Below are positions 49,346 to 59,205 of a DNA stretch of 64,000 bases, one piece after another. Made by a program: the position numbers and the translations under genes. Location: NCBI GenBank assembly GCA_036346255.1, contig CM070623.1, forward strand, positions 3,142,407 to 3,206,406. Direction: 5' to 3'. The notes beneath the pieces are model-generated. The model was not told the origin of the DNA. It searched no databases and saw only the letters and a list, made by a program, of their open reading frames with translations. Origin of the DNA: Ampelocalamus luodianensis (Eukaryota > Streptophyta > Magnoliopsida > Poales > Poaceae). The first letter of the stretch is position 1. Each line of letters starts with the position of its first letter.

Positions 49346-49353
49346 CTTAAATA
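49346..49353 (-). promoter_or_regulatory. TATA box of the START gene
   Basis: The minus strand reads TATTTAAG, flanked by a CAG repeat upstream. It implies a leader of about 660 nt, which may contain a 5' UTR intron. Confidence 0.5.
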
Positions 49354-49374
49354 GCAGCAGCAGCAGCAGCAGGT
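49354..49374. repeat. CAG/GCA microsatellite
   Basis: About six to seven perfect trinucleotide units lie just upstream of the START-gene TATA box. Confidence 0.85.
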
Positions 49375-49866
49375 GGATTCCAACTCACGCGGTGAGAGGG
49401 GAGAGGGAGTGCTGTCTTCTTCTTTCCTACTCCTCGTGTTTTTGACTGGGCTCGCTCATCTCTTCCTCCTGTGCGGAGGCCTGGCCGGTGGGCGTCGTCA
49501 AGGTGCGACGTGCTGCGTCTGCGAGTGGGGTTTGGAGCCGGGGAGGGAACGCACGCGAGTGACGGCTCTCCTTTCACATGAGACTGCCCCGGCCGGCGTG
49601 GAGACTTGCTGACCGCGCACCATTGATTGGCCTCCTGACCGATTACCCATCCACACCCCACCCCCCACGCCCCGCCCCGCCCTCTACAGCGAAGGGAGTC
49701 AATGATACCGTGGAGATTTCTTATTCCGCCGTGTGTGCACGGACACAGGGATGGACTCGATCGTTTCCAGCCTACACGCGATTCACCCAATGGCTTGACC
49801 GCGCCGCGCCCGCGCGCATCAACCGCAAACGACGATAAGAGTTACGACGAGGGAAGCTCGAGCGTA

Positions 49867-50016
49867 CCAATAGCTGTGCGCGCGACAGGGACGGTAGCGG
49901 TTCCTCTGCGGTCGAAATTAGCTACGATAGAGACACATAGTCCAATAGCTGTGTGCGCGACAAGGACAGTAGCGGTTCCTCTGCGGTCGCCATTAGCTAC
50001 GACAGAGACACATAGT
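49867..50016. repeat. 75-bp tandem duplication
   Basis: Units 49867-49941 and 49942-50016 both run from ccaatagctgtg to gacacatagt and differ at about six positions. Confidence 0.93.
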
Positions 50017-50739
50017 TGGTCTAGCATTAGACCTCTTCCGCACTGTTTGATCGTCGAAGAACAGCTCAGGCCAGCATTGTATGGGGCAACTGCCACAGTG
50101 CTAAACGGTAATCGATGCGATTTCATGTGTGAATACTGTTGCTGCAGTGACCGTCTGCAATGCTGTGGAGGATCCGATCCGACATATACATGCTAAGGGT
50201 ATGTACAAAAGAACCATGTTGTCTCTCTACTAGTCTTTCGTAAAAAGTTATTGAGAAATTACCATATGTATACAACCATTTAATATCTTCTAAAGCATTT
50301 AAGTAGGAGTATAGACTAGAGAGTGGAAACATTACAATAATTGCACTCTTGATTCCCTCAATAGACAAACATTTCGAAACAGAGACTCCTGAGGTTATGG
50401 ATAAACATAATATAACAGAGGGAGTGGCTGTTTGTTAACGATGACCAGAAGGATACCCCGCGCGTGTGCAGCAAAAATTTGTAGAAATCAATTTGTTCGT
50501 TGTGAATCGAATGGCCGCATCAATCTCTGGTAGCAATCCGACAACCAGACATAGAAATAGAGATTAATTACAGTTAGTTAGTGGGACTAATTGCATCATA
50601 GTGGGACTAATTGCATCTAACAAACATCTGTGACACTCAATTTTAATACAAAGGTTGTGAACAATAGGGATGATGTGGCTGCATGACAGCATGAGTGAAG
50701 AGATAAATATCATTGATTGCACTTAGTGGGGATTACTTG
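50017..50739. other. Intergenic DNA, no gene seen
   Basis: Short frames only. A small direct repeat (agtgggactaattgcatc) occurs twice near 50580-50620. Confidence 0.45.
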
Positions 50740-50990
50740 TTTAATATTTCCTTCGTTCCTTTTTACTCGATGGTTTTGACTTTTTACAGTCTCCAAGCTG
50801 CCACTTCAACTGTTACTTTCTATACCTTACATCAAGATGTACTAATAAAGCTATAATATTATGAAATAAGTTTTTAATGACAAATATAAAATATAATTTT
50901 TACATAGTCAAGCTATATAGTTTTAAATTTACTGATTGTCACACGGTTTCTAGAGCGTCCAGTAAAAATAAATGGAGCGAGTATATATAG
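50740..50990. mobile_element. Stowaway-like MITE
   Basis: The left end (ccttcgttcctttttactcg) and the right end (inverted: actcgctccatttattttta) resemble the CTCCGTTCC-type termini of grass Stowaway MITEs. The interior is AT-rich and the flanks are TA-rich. Exact ends are uncertain. Confidence 0.6.
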
Positions 50991-52670
50991 ATTAGTTGCC
51001 TGTAAGAATCACAGCAATATATATTGCCTCCCAGCACTTTGTTATGGCTACCTAAGAGGAAAGATTGAATTGAATGCAAGAGGCAGGCAGCCTAGCTAGA
51101 TAGGTAATGTCCTGATTAGACGGCTGGTTAGCATAAAGTATTAGTGCTTTATAACATGGGTTAAGCTTGTTAAGGAGGAGCTTAGGTTTCATCGAGCTAG
51201 CTTGAACCTACCAACACGATCGAGCAACCAATCACCGGTTTAATTACATTGCAATGGTCAAAGTAGTTGGATTCGTGAATGGCGGGTGGGGTTGCAATCG
51301 TCTTGGTACTGTGCACATATGTGAGCTTGTGGCTCGTATAATTAGCGGTAAGATCGCCGTATAAACAATGTACTTGACAGCGTGTTGAAGCAAATAATGT
51401 AGAAACAGAAAACTGACCGCAACATCAATTTACTATAGCAAAAAATACTATAGTGATTAATATAACTTTTGTTTTTTTAATCGGACGATGAAAATCGTCT
51501 TATAATACAGAGCCGTGTAGATCCTCTGCCCCGACAGGCGGCAGCTTCCCTCCCAGCCAGGCACATGCGCAGCAGCACCACGAAATTACTGGCATCTTAA
51601 TTTGGAACCGGTAAAGAACCATTTAATGTAGTCACTTCCCCATGGCCTTTAACAAAACGATGAAACACTTATTTTTTCTGCTTTGGCAGCTGAATTTTGC
51701 ATACCGGATAATGGTAGGAGAGAATTAATAGTCGTTTCTATTAGAGAATATATATACACTTACTGGTAATTTGCTGCTAGATCTAGAGTTCAGACCAGAG
51801 GAGCAAGAAAATTAATACAATACCCCAAACTGCACATTTTTTTTTCCTAAACAAACATTTTTTTTGACCATTTTACAAAAATAACCCATATTTTTTTTTA
51901 CAAAAATAATCCTCAGTCGTCGGCCCATGAGACGGCTAGGCCCAATCGCACAGTGGGTCAACGATTTGAGTTATGTCGACACTCAGTCGCACGACGAGCG
52001 GACGACGTTGAGCTACATCGCTCAATCACGCAAGGAAAGCGCCAATGGCAAGCGTTTGACACCCAGTCGCGCTTCCCTTGCGCGACTGGCAAGTGCGTGA
52101 CAACAATCGCGTTACACTGTTGCGAGCGAGGGCCAATATATGTCCGGCTGCTTCTACTCACGCGACAGAAGGCTGAAGGGAGGAGAGGAAGCACTGGTGG
52201 GAGAAGAAGAGAGGGGAGGAGAGCGCCAGCGGCAGAGAAGAAGTGAGAGGAGGAGAGGAGAGAAGGGGAGAGGAGAGGGGAGGGGAGATCCTGCCCTCGG
52301 CTCAACGCGCCTCCATGTACTTGTCTTTTTGCGATGAGTTCGTCCTGCTCATGTAATTTGTTTGTTACTTTGATAAAACATGTTAGGACTTCGATAAAAT
52401 ATGTTAGGTTAGCAACAATAAACATAGCTTAGTGGTAGAAATAGGGTTTGTAGTTGTAGATCGGCAATGTTAGGTTAGGGTTAATGTCGTGTATAGTGTT
52501 ACAATGTAGGATATTTATGTATTTATTATAATGTAAAAAATGTTAGGGTAGCTCCATTAGTAGATCAATTATTGGAAGATCTAGACTGCTTAGGTTTAGA
52601 TCTGTAAGACCTAGATACCAGTTTTAGGTTATTTATATATTTTTAATTTAATACTGTTTTGGATTTAGGC
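50991..52670. other. Intergenic DNA upstream of the PMD-like pseudogene
   Basis: AT-rich to 51950, then a GC-rich patch (51950-52320) with a purine-rich GGAGAG run. No gene is recognised. Confidence 0.4.
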
Positions 52671-53449
52671 ATGGTGGATCAGGGTGGTGGCACCGCTTGG
52701 CCATTCTGCCTTTTGTACCACGGGCTAGATGGTTGGCACCGCAGGTGGCTACGTACTTTGTTTCTGCCAAAGGGACAGGTTCCCGATGAGCTAGGAGTGA
52801 TGTCGACTCGCACTTCGTTAAAGTCAAGGAGGTTGGACCGACGTTGGTTCTCCAGGTACGACACTTGTTAATGGTTCCATCCAACATTTACTAATGTTTA
52901 CGTACTCGCATCCTTCTCTTCAATGCTGCACTGCAGGTTGCGAGCTGCCGAACTCCTTCCTCTCGCTCGGATGTTGCAGGCCATTCAGGAGGATGACGCT
53001 GAGTAGGATGTTGACCCAAGGGGTGGACGTTGAGCAGTCCCGACACTTCTGTTTTGACCGCCTACTACTCACCATTCTCGTGGACCGTTGGCAGTTGGAG
53101 ACGCACACTTTCCACTTGTCGTGTGGTGAGATGGCGCCTACTCTACATGATGTGTGCATGCTCACCAGGCTACTGATCCACTGTCTCCCAGTGGTGCCAG
53201 AGGATCTTGGGAAGATTGGCGGGCCAATTTGTTGTAGAGGTTCCACAGAGTTCTTCCACTGCCGCAGGAGGGGGAGGCGCCCTACCAGGTCTTCGCATAA
53301 AGTCAGAAGCACGGGCCAACACAGAGGTGGCTACAACAGTTCAGGGTTAGTGCTTTTACAATTTTGTAACGCTTTTGTCCATGTTTGTATCAATCTAATG
53401 CATTATTCTTCTTGCATGTTGAGAGGATGGCACCCAATGCGAACGACTA
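52671..53449 (+). pseudogene. Plant mobile domain (PMD, aminotransferase-like) gene, 5' part
   Basis: Exon 1 begins at ATG 52671 (MVDQGGGTAWPFCLLYHGLD...) and ends near 52854 at a GT. Exon 2 begins after cactgcag at about 52936 (LRAAELLPLARMLQAIQEDD), hits a stop, then continues in another frame as LVDRWQLETHTFHLSCGEMA, PTLHDVCMLTRLL. These match the PMD pattern (LLPLA..., D-RWR-ETHTFHLP-GE---TL-D---L-GL), a domain often carried by Mutator-like and other plant transposons. After an apparent intron the frame MAPNANDY is cut by the CACTA element at 53450. It is broken by at least one stop and one frameshift. Confidence 0.7.
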
Positions 53450-53710
53450 CACTACTACATAAAATGTCTTCACAAACGGTTCAAAAACGTCATCACAGAT
53501 AGTTTCGTGAGCTGTCTGAGTTTATGGATCAGTGATGACATAAGGTCATCACAGACGATTTTTAAACCGTCTGTGATGCATACTGTCATAAGCGGTTATT
53601 AACTCAGAACCGTCTATGATAAGGAACTATCACAGACGGTTTGTAGCTGAAACCATCTGTGATGACTTTTTTCTATAGACGGTTTGTAACTGAAACCGTC
53701 TGTGATGACT
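53450..53710. repeat. Left subterminal repeat array of the CACTA element
   Basis: At least eight direct and inverted copies of a tcacagacggtt / aaccgtctgtgat motif occur, some degenerate. Confidence 0.88.
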
Positions 53711-54340
53711 TTTCTCTATAAAGTCTTCAAGCAGTGGATGCTTAGGCTTTTAAAACCGGCATCATATATATATTATATATATTGTTCGTAGTCCCCCAGC
53801 CACTTTGGGGGTCATCCACACAACATGAGGAGGAAGGGACAGCAGCCACGGGCAACTTCATCGAGCCCCTACAAGTTTAAGAAGCATGGATGCCAAGAGA
53901 GCGTCAGGACATCCAATTACCTGGATGTCGTCGATAGGTAATTGGACGTCGCTATATTCAGAAAGTGACGTGGACGCGCAGGTACCTGCTGATACATCAA
54001 GGAACTTAGATTGGTGATTTGACATCAAGGAATGGTTAGTTGTTGATACATGAAACCACTTCCTAGTCGGAGTAGCTACGCGTCCACGTCACTTTCTGAA
54101 CATAGCGACGTCCAATTACCTATCGACGACATCCAAGTAATTGGATGTCATGACGCTCTCTTGGCAGTCATGCTTCTTAAACTTGCATGGGCTCGATGAA
54201 GTTGCCCGTGGTTGCTGTCTCATCCTCCCCATGCTGCATGGATGACCCCTGAAAGTGGCTGAGGGACTACGAAAAATATATATATGATATCGGTTTTAAA
54301 GGCACAAGCAGCCACTGCTTAGAGACTTTATAGAGAAGAG
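53710..54340. repeat. Long inverted repeat (arms about 270 bp, loop about 90 bp)
   Basis: Left arm about 53710-53985 and right arm about 54075-54340 are complementary. Landmarks are tttctctataaagtc / gactttatagagaa at the outer ends, agcagtgg / ccactgctt, cgtagtcccccagccacttt / aaagtggctgagggactacg, gacatccaattacctggatg / its near-complement, and gaaagtgacgtggacgcg / cgcgtccacgtcactttc at the inner ends. If transcribed it would fold into a long, nearly perfect double strand. Confidence 0.9.
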
Positions 54341-55265
54341 ATCAGGAATGGAATGGTAGGACGTACTTGGCAAAGGTGAAATGAATGACGAGAGGCTAGT
54401 TGATTACACAGACAAAGGTAAGATTAAGAAGATTGATTATTGCTCTCAGAAGGCTAATTGCACAAGATTAAAATTTTCTAATATATTCAGACTAGTTCAA
54501 GCAAATCAACCAAAATTAACTTATTACACAGGAACAAAATCTATCAAGACACTATCAACTGTGATATAGGACAACAAGTATATCAAAATATATAAATTGC
54601 ATGCTCAAAACAATACAAGTATATCAGAACACCACTTAATGCTACTCAAGAGCTCATGCCACACTAGCAGTATCATCCATATCATCATCAACACCATCAC
54701 AGAGCAAAGAGAATGAAACATGATAGAGAATAAAGAGGAGTAGTTTACCTCAGTGTGACGCGGCAACAACGGCAAACACCACCACTAGCACGGCCGACAT
54801 CCATCTCCCCACTATGCATAAATCAACCAAACATCCGAACACCACTCAATGCTCAAGCATAAAAATCAAATTGTAGGAGAGGCAACCGGAGGGAGAGCCC
54901 CATGCACAAACCTCAACCAAAGCAAGCAATCACCAGGAGGGGAGCAGAGAGGGGAAGGCGACGGTGCGGGAGGGGGAGTAGAGAGGGGAGGTCGGCGATG
55001 CGAGAGTAGAGGGGAGTGGCATACCTCGATTTAGAGGCGTAGATGGCGGGGCGAGATCGATTCGGCAGGGGAGATGGCGACAAGGTCAATTCAGCGGGGG
55101 AGATGGCGGGGCGAGCTCGATTCGGCGGCGGCGAGGTCGAATCGACGGCGGAGGAGGCGTGATGCGGGAGCTCAAAGTCCCAAACCCTAGTGCACGATGG
55201 GGAGGGGAACGAGCGAGAGTAAGGGCGCTAGGGAGTGATGAGTTAGAGCACAAACCCTAGCGCGG
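54341..55265 (-). other. Promoter-like transcription unit upstream of the hairpin
   Basis: On the minus strand, 55265-55020 is GC-rich with two AAACCCTAG-like motifs and ends cgag|gtatgcc, like a captured 5' exon with a donor site. A short possible exon (about 54802-54747, MDVGRASGGVCRCCRVTLR) ends at ag|gtaaac. A transcript from here would run into the inverted repeat at 54340-53710. No recognised protein is encoded. Confidence 0.35.
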
Positions 55266-55640
55266 ACTATTATTAATAAAGGGATATCATAGACGATTCT
55301 ATTATGGAACCGTCAGTGACACTTATCACAGACGGTTCCATAATAGAACCGTCTATGATATGGTCTCATATCACAGATGGTTCTATAATGGAACCCTCAG
55401 TGATATGAGACCATATCACTGACAGTTCTATTATAGAACCGTCAGTGATATGGTTGTTCAAAGTTCTATATTTTGAGCATATATACTGTCATGTATACAT
55501 TTACATGACATGAAAAAATTATATATTTATATGTCAATTTTGTCATTTAAATATTGCTGAAAATTTGCTTTAACTATGATACATATCACAGACGGATATT
55601 TGTTGCACTAAACTGTCTGTGATATATATATATATATATA
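55266..55640. repeat. Internal array of CACTA-type subterminal repeats
   Basis: Palindromic copies of tatcacagacggttccataa / ttatagaaccgtcagtgata alternate from 55266 to 55460, with one more at about 55585 and a (TA)n run at 55622-55640. Such arrays normally mark element ends, so this mid-element copy suggests a composite. Confidence 0.8.
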
Positions 55641-55780
55641 GTTCAACATATAATATATAGTAATTTGATCACTTTGAAACTAGATTTTTTTCATTTGGAA
55701 TTTACATATGGCCAAACAGTGTGGCCACTCGCTTCTTACAAAGATTAAAAAAAGTAGAAACCTAAATAAATAATATTTTT

Positions 55781-56026
55781 CTAGTGGCAGAGGTAGGCTG
55801 CTATCTCCGTCTTCAAAACTTCGTAGGCGGCGGCGGCATCGGACGGTTCGTGAGCGAATGAAACCCGAAATGTGTTCACCCGCTGACGCGCTCGTTCGAG
55901 TGTCTCCCGAAGACCCTCGGACTGCTAAATCAAGAAGAATTGAGCCCATAAGCTCTCTTCCCTTGCTTGAGGGGTCTCGACATGGTCGACTTGGTTGCCC
56001 GCCGCCTCGATTAAGCAGTCCAAGTG
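55781..56026 (-). pseudogene. CACTA-carried small gene, C-terminal part
   Basis: Minus-strand frame 56026-55781 reads HLDCLIEAAGNQVDHVETPQ..., meets one TAG (55927-55925, probably from CAG), and continues in the same frame as QSEGLRETLERARQRVNTFR ... to TAG at 55783-55781. It is in frame with the N-terminal part at 62388-62221. No known family is recognised. The piece is charged and helical in character. Confidence 0.5.
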
Positions 56027-58425
56027 ACAGTGAGTGATGAGGACATGACCTCTATGGACACAACCATATTTGCTATGTTTAATGTTCTAAGTATAAGAGC
56101 TCGTACGCTTCACTTAAATTATAAGGTGAGCTCGTTTTTAGGAGTGTCTTTATATTATATGAACTATATGATGCTACCTAATGATGAAATATATATATGT
56201 GCAGCACCATGTCACTTTTGGTCCAAGGAGGATCAGCTGGACTGTTTTGGAATCCATTTCGCGTCCGAATCAGCCGACAAAGATCAACTTAAAACAGACA
56301 TAACTTTCTCATACGGTATCCGCTTGAGGTCCACAAGTACTTGATTGAAAGCTTATTTCGTCCTCTTTCCAACGGATCCGGCCTCATCTTCAAATTCCTT
56401 CTGGACTAATCGCAATCATCAAAAGAAGACGTTATATCAATTGTTTGGGCCAATGGCTTTGTAATCATATTGAACTTGGCCCATCCGCCATCGGGCCACT
56501 TGGGGTGTGGTTCCTGTTCACGGAACAGTACCGAGTTTAATCCCACCCCACTAGTTCTATTAGTTGTGTGGCTCCTCATCCCCTATTTAAGGAGGCCGCA
56601 CCCTCTAGTTTTCTTGGATTTTGTTTAGTTAAAAGTTAGGTGTTGTCAATTGGCTTGTGTCGACTAGACCAACCATAATACCGCTTCAAAATCCCAACTC
56701 CATTAAATATTTCAATCCTATTTGCAATTTCAGATTGCTTATTATCTTGTGCTTCTTCTGTATGCGTGAATCGACCTTCGAACGTATTCGCACGCGGTTG
56801 ATCCCATGTTTCGTTCGTGAGCCGGATCGTGAGAGCTCGAACTTATAGTAAACAACAATCGGATGTTCATCGTGGTACAACCATGATCGCTGAGAAATTT
56901 AGTAGTAGATTCGTTTTTCATACCTAGAGTCCGAAAAATTGCCCAAAAATTATTGCATCTATCATCCCCGTCCAACTTTGAGCCATAGATTACTTGTTGA
57001 ATCATTGGTTGCATCGCCGTGTCTAGCTGATCTTTAGCTCTAGTTATTGTCTAGTTGGTCATGGTATAGATTGATTCTTGTGTTTTCCTTTGCGTTGCTT
57101 GATCGCTCGCTTAGGGTCTTAGTTTTTGCATCTAAAACAGAAAATTCGTGGGTTAGAACTCCTCTAATCCGCACCAAAACTAGAAAATCCTTATTGTTGT
57201 TCATCTGAAAAAAGAGAGGGTTGCTGTAATCTTTGGGAGAATTGATATTATTTGCACTTTGCGATAAACCTTAGGGCCGACCAAATATTAGAAGGAAAAA
57301 AGAGGCAGCCACATAGAACAAAAGCCGCGGTAAAAAAAAAAGAGAGAAAATAAAAGTGCATGAAAATTGGTGGAGACCTTCTACATATAACCAAAAGCTT
57401 CCACAAAAAATTTCAGCAAGTTTGTCCCACGGGTTTGAAAGATATAACAGTTTCAAATTTAAACCCGAGACGGATTCGAGTCCGAGTAGAATTCCGTATC
57501 CGATACACCTTCAGTAAAACAGGCATAACTTTTGCATACGGTGTCCGTTTTTGACGTTCTTGTGCTCGTTTCGAAGCTAATGACGAGGCGCATCTTTTCC
57601 ATGTAAGCCACTAGTCGCCATCCAGGTGCCCCAAAATCGGCCATCTTCGGCCCCGTTTTCGCGTCGCAAGATTTCGGTTTCTGTTTTTGCCGTTTCCTTT
57701 GATCTTCCTTTCAGAATTTGGAGTTCGCCTCAACTGAAAAGTTGTAGATCTCGTCGAAATCTTTCAGAAAAGCATATACAAGCCATATAAAACTTTGTTT
57801 TTTTTTTATCGTTTGAGACTAGCTATTATTTCTGCTCAATCTAGAGGGCTGTTTGCATTGCACCGATATTGCTGTTTTTGTGCTCTACATCACGCGAACA
57901 ATCTTGTGCCCTTAGAAAGAAGTTTGAGTAGTTGGCTAGTGTCTCTCCTAGCACTTGTTGTGAGGCTTTCCTTGCTTGCATCAAGTCACATTGATCGTTA
58001 TGCAGCGTACATACACTTCTTTGCATAGGGCTTTGATTAGTTAGCTTTGACTAGGCTAGGATCAAAACATTGGCTAGTACTTTGAACAATCTTTCAACTT
58101 GCGCTGTTTTGATTATTGATGATCCTTGCTACCATATTGAAGCCTTCCAAGCTCCACTTCCTACTAAATCGCATTGGTAAGAACTTGTAAGTATAAGCTT
58201 GAGTGTGGTGACCTGAGCCTCCGTAAGTCGATAGGGACATATACTTGTGATTTGTTTCCTTGTTTTCTACTAACTATGGCGAGTTCACACGGACGAGGAA
58301 GATGCACACTTGAGACAAGTTTTTCACCACGGGAGGTATATGATAGTGATAGTATGTCTTATAAAATTAACTTCACACCCTCGTTTGCTGGGAATTATGA
58401 TCCCGATGCTTATCTCCATATATGA
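56027..58425 (+). mobile_element. Ty3/gypsy-like fragment: LTR, leader and start of gag
   Basis: It begins near tgatgaggacatgacctc, carries an LTR promoter-like ctatttaagg at about 56582, a long leader, and then a gag-like start at 58276. The element stops abruptly after gag. No 3' LTR is found. The family is unresolved (CRR- or Tat-like possible) and it is unrelated in sequence to elements A and B. Confidence 0.55.
58276..58425 (+). pseudogene. Gag N-terminal fragment of a gypsy-like element
   Basis: MASSHGRGRCTLETSFSPRE... ends in FAGNYDPDAYLH followed by a stop. F-x-G-x-YDP-x-AYL-x-WE is a familiar motif in plant gypsy gag, so the fragment ends just where the conserved Trp would be. Confidence 0.55.
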
Positions 58426-58540
58426 TTGTTCTTTGTCTTCTAACATTAATGGTGCAACAACGAAGAACTGTTAAAACAGATGACATATACATATATCATG
58501 AAATTTTATTTGCATAAAGCAAGAATGAGCACAAGCAGCC

Positions 58541-59205
58541 TGGACTGTTTTGGAATCCAGATTCAGCGTCGTGCTCAACTTAAAACAGACATAACTTTCT
58601 CATACGGTATCCGCTTGAGGTCCACAAGTACTTGCAAGTTACCATCAAAAGAAGACGTTATATCAATTGTTTGGGCCAATCTGGGCTTTGTAATCAAATA
58701 ACACTTGGGGTGTGGTTACTGTTCACGTGAACAGTACCCGCGAGTTTAATCCCACCCCACTAGAATGACATGCATAAATGGATGTAACAATAGAAAGGCT
58801 TATAGGGTTATTTGTGCAAAAATAGCATTTGACATTAAATACCATAATAAGTTCAAAAGCTCAAGTTTTATAGAATCAAAAATTGTTTCTGATCTTTAGC
58901 TCTAGTTATTGTCTATTAATAAAGATAGTGTAGGCACCAACCTAACACCAACATAAACACAGAAAATAAAAGTGCACCAACCCATAAACCCGAGACGGAT
59001 TCGAGTCCGAGTAGAATTCCGATCCGATACACCTTCAGTAAAACAGGCATAACTTTTGCATACGGTGTCCGTTTTTGAGCTTTTCTCATGGACACCCATC
59101 CATGTCAAACTGGCCCCGTTTTTACAACAACATTTTGAAATTGAAGTCTAACTTTGAGTGGCTTTGAAAAGCATATGTCCATATAAAACTTTGTTTTTTT
59201 TATCG
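58541..59205. other. Mosaic of two unrelated retroelement sequences
   Basis: Pieces colinear with 56232-57815 (for example ctggactgttttggaatcca, ttaaaacagacataactttc, cccgagacggattcgagtcc, aaaactttgttttttttatc) are joined to and interrupted by a chromovirus LTR piece (about 58763-58888). The copy is condensed: about 660 bp represents 1,580 bp. Confidence 0.75.

Noticed and set aside
48375..49445. Arg/Ser-rich plus-strand frames of 143-181 codons
   Set aside because: Antisense to START exon 1 and its leader.
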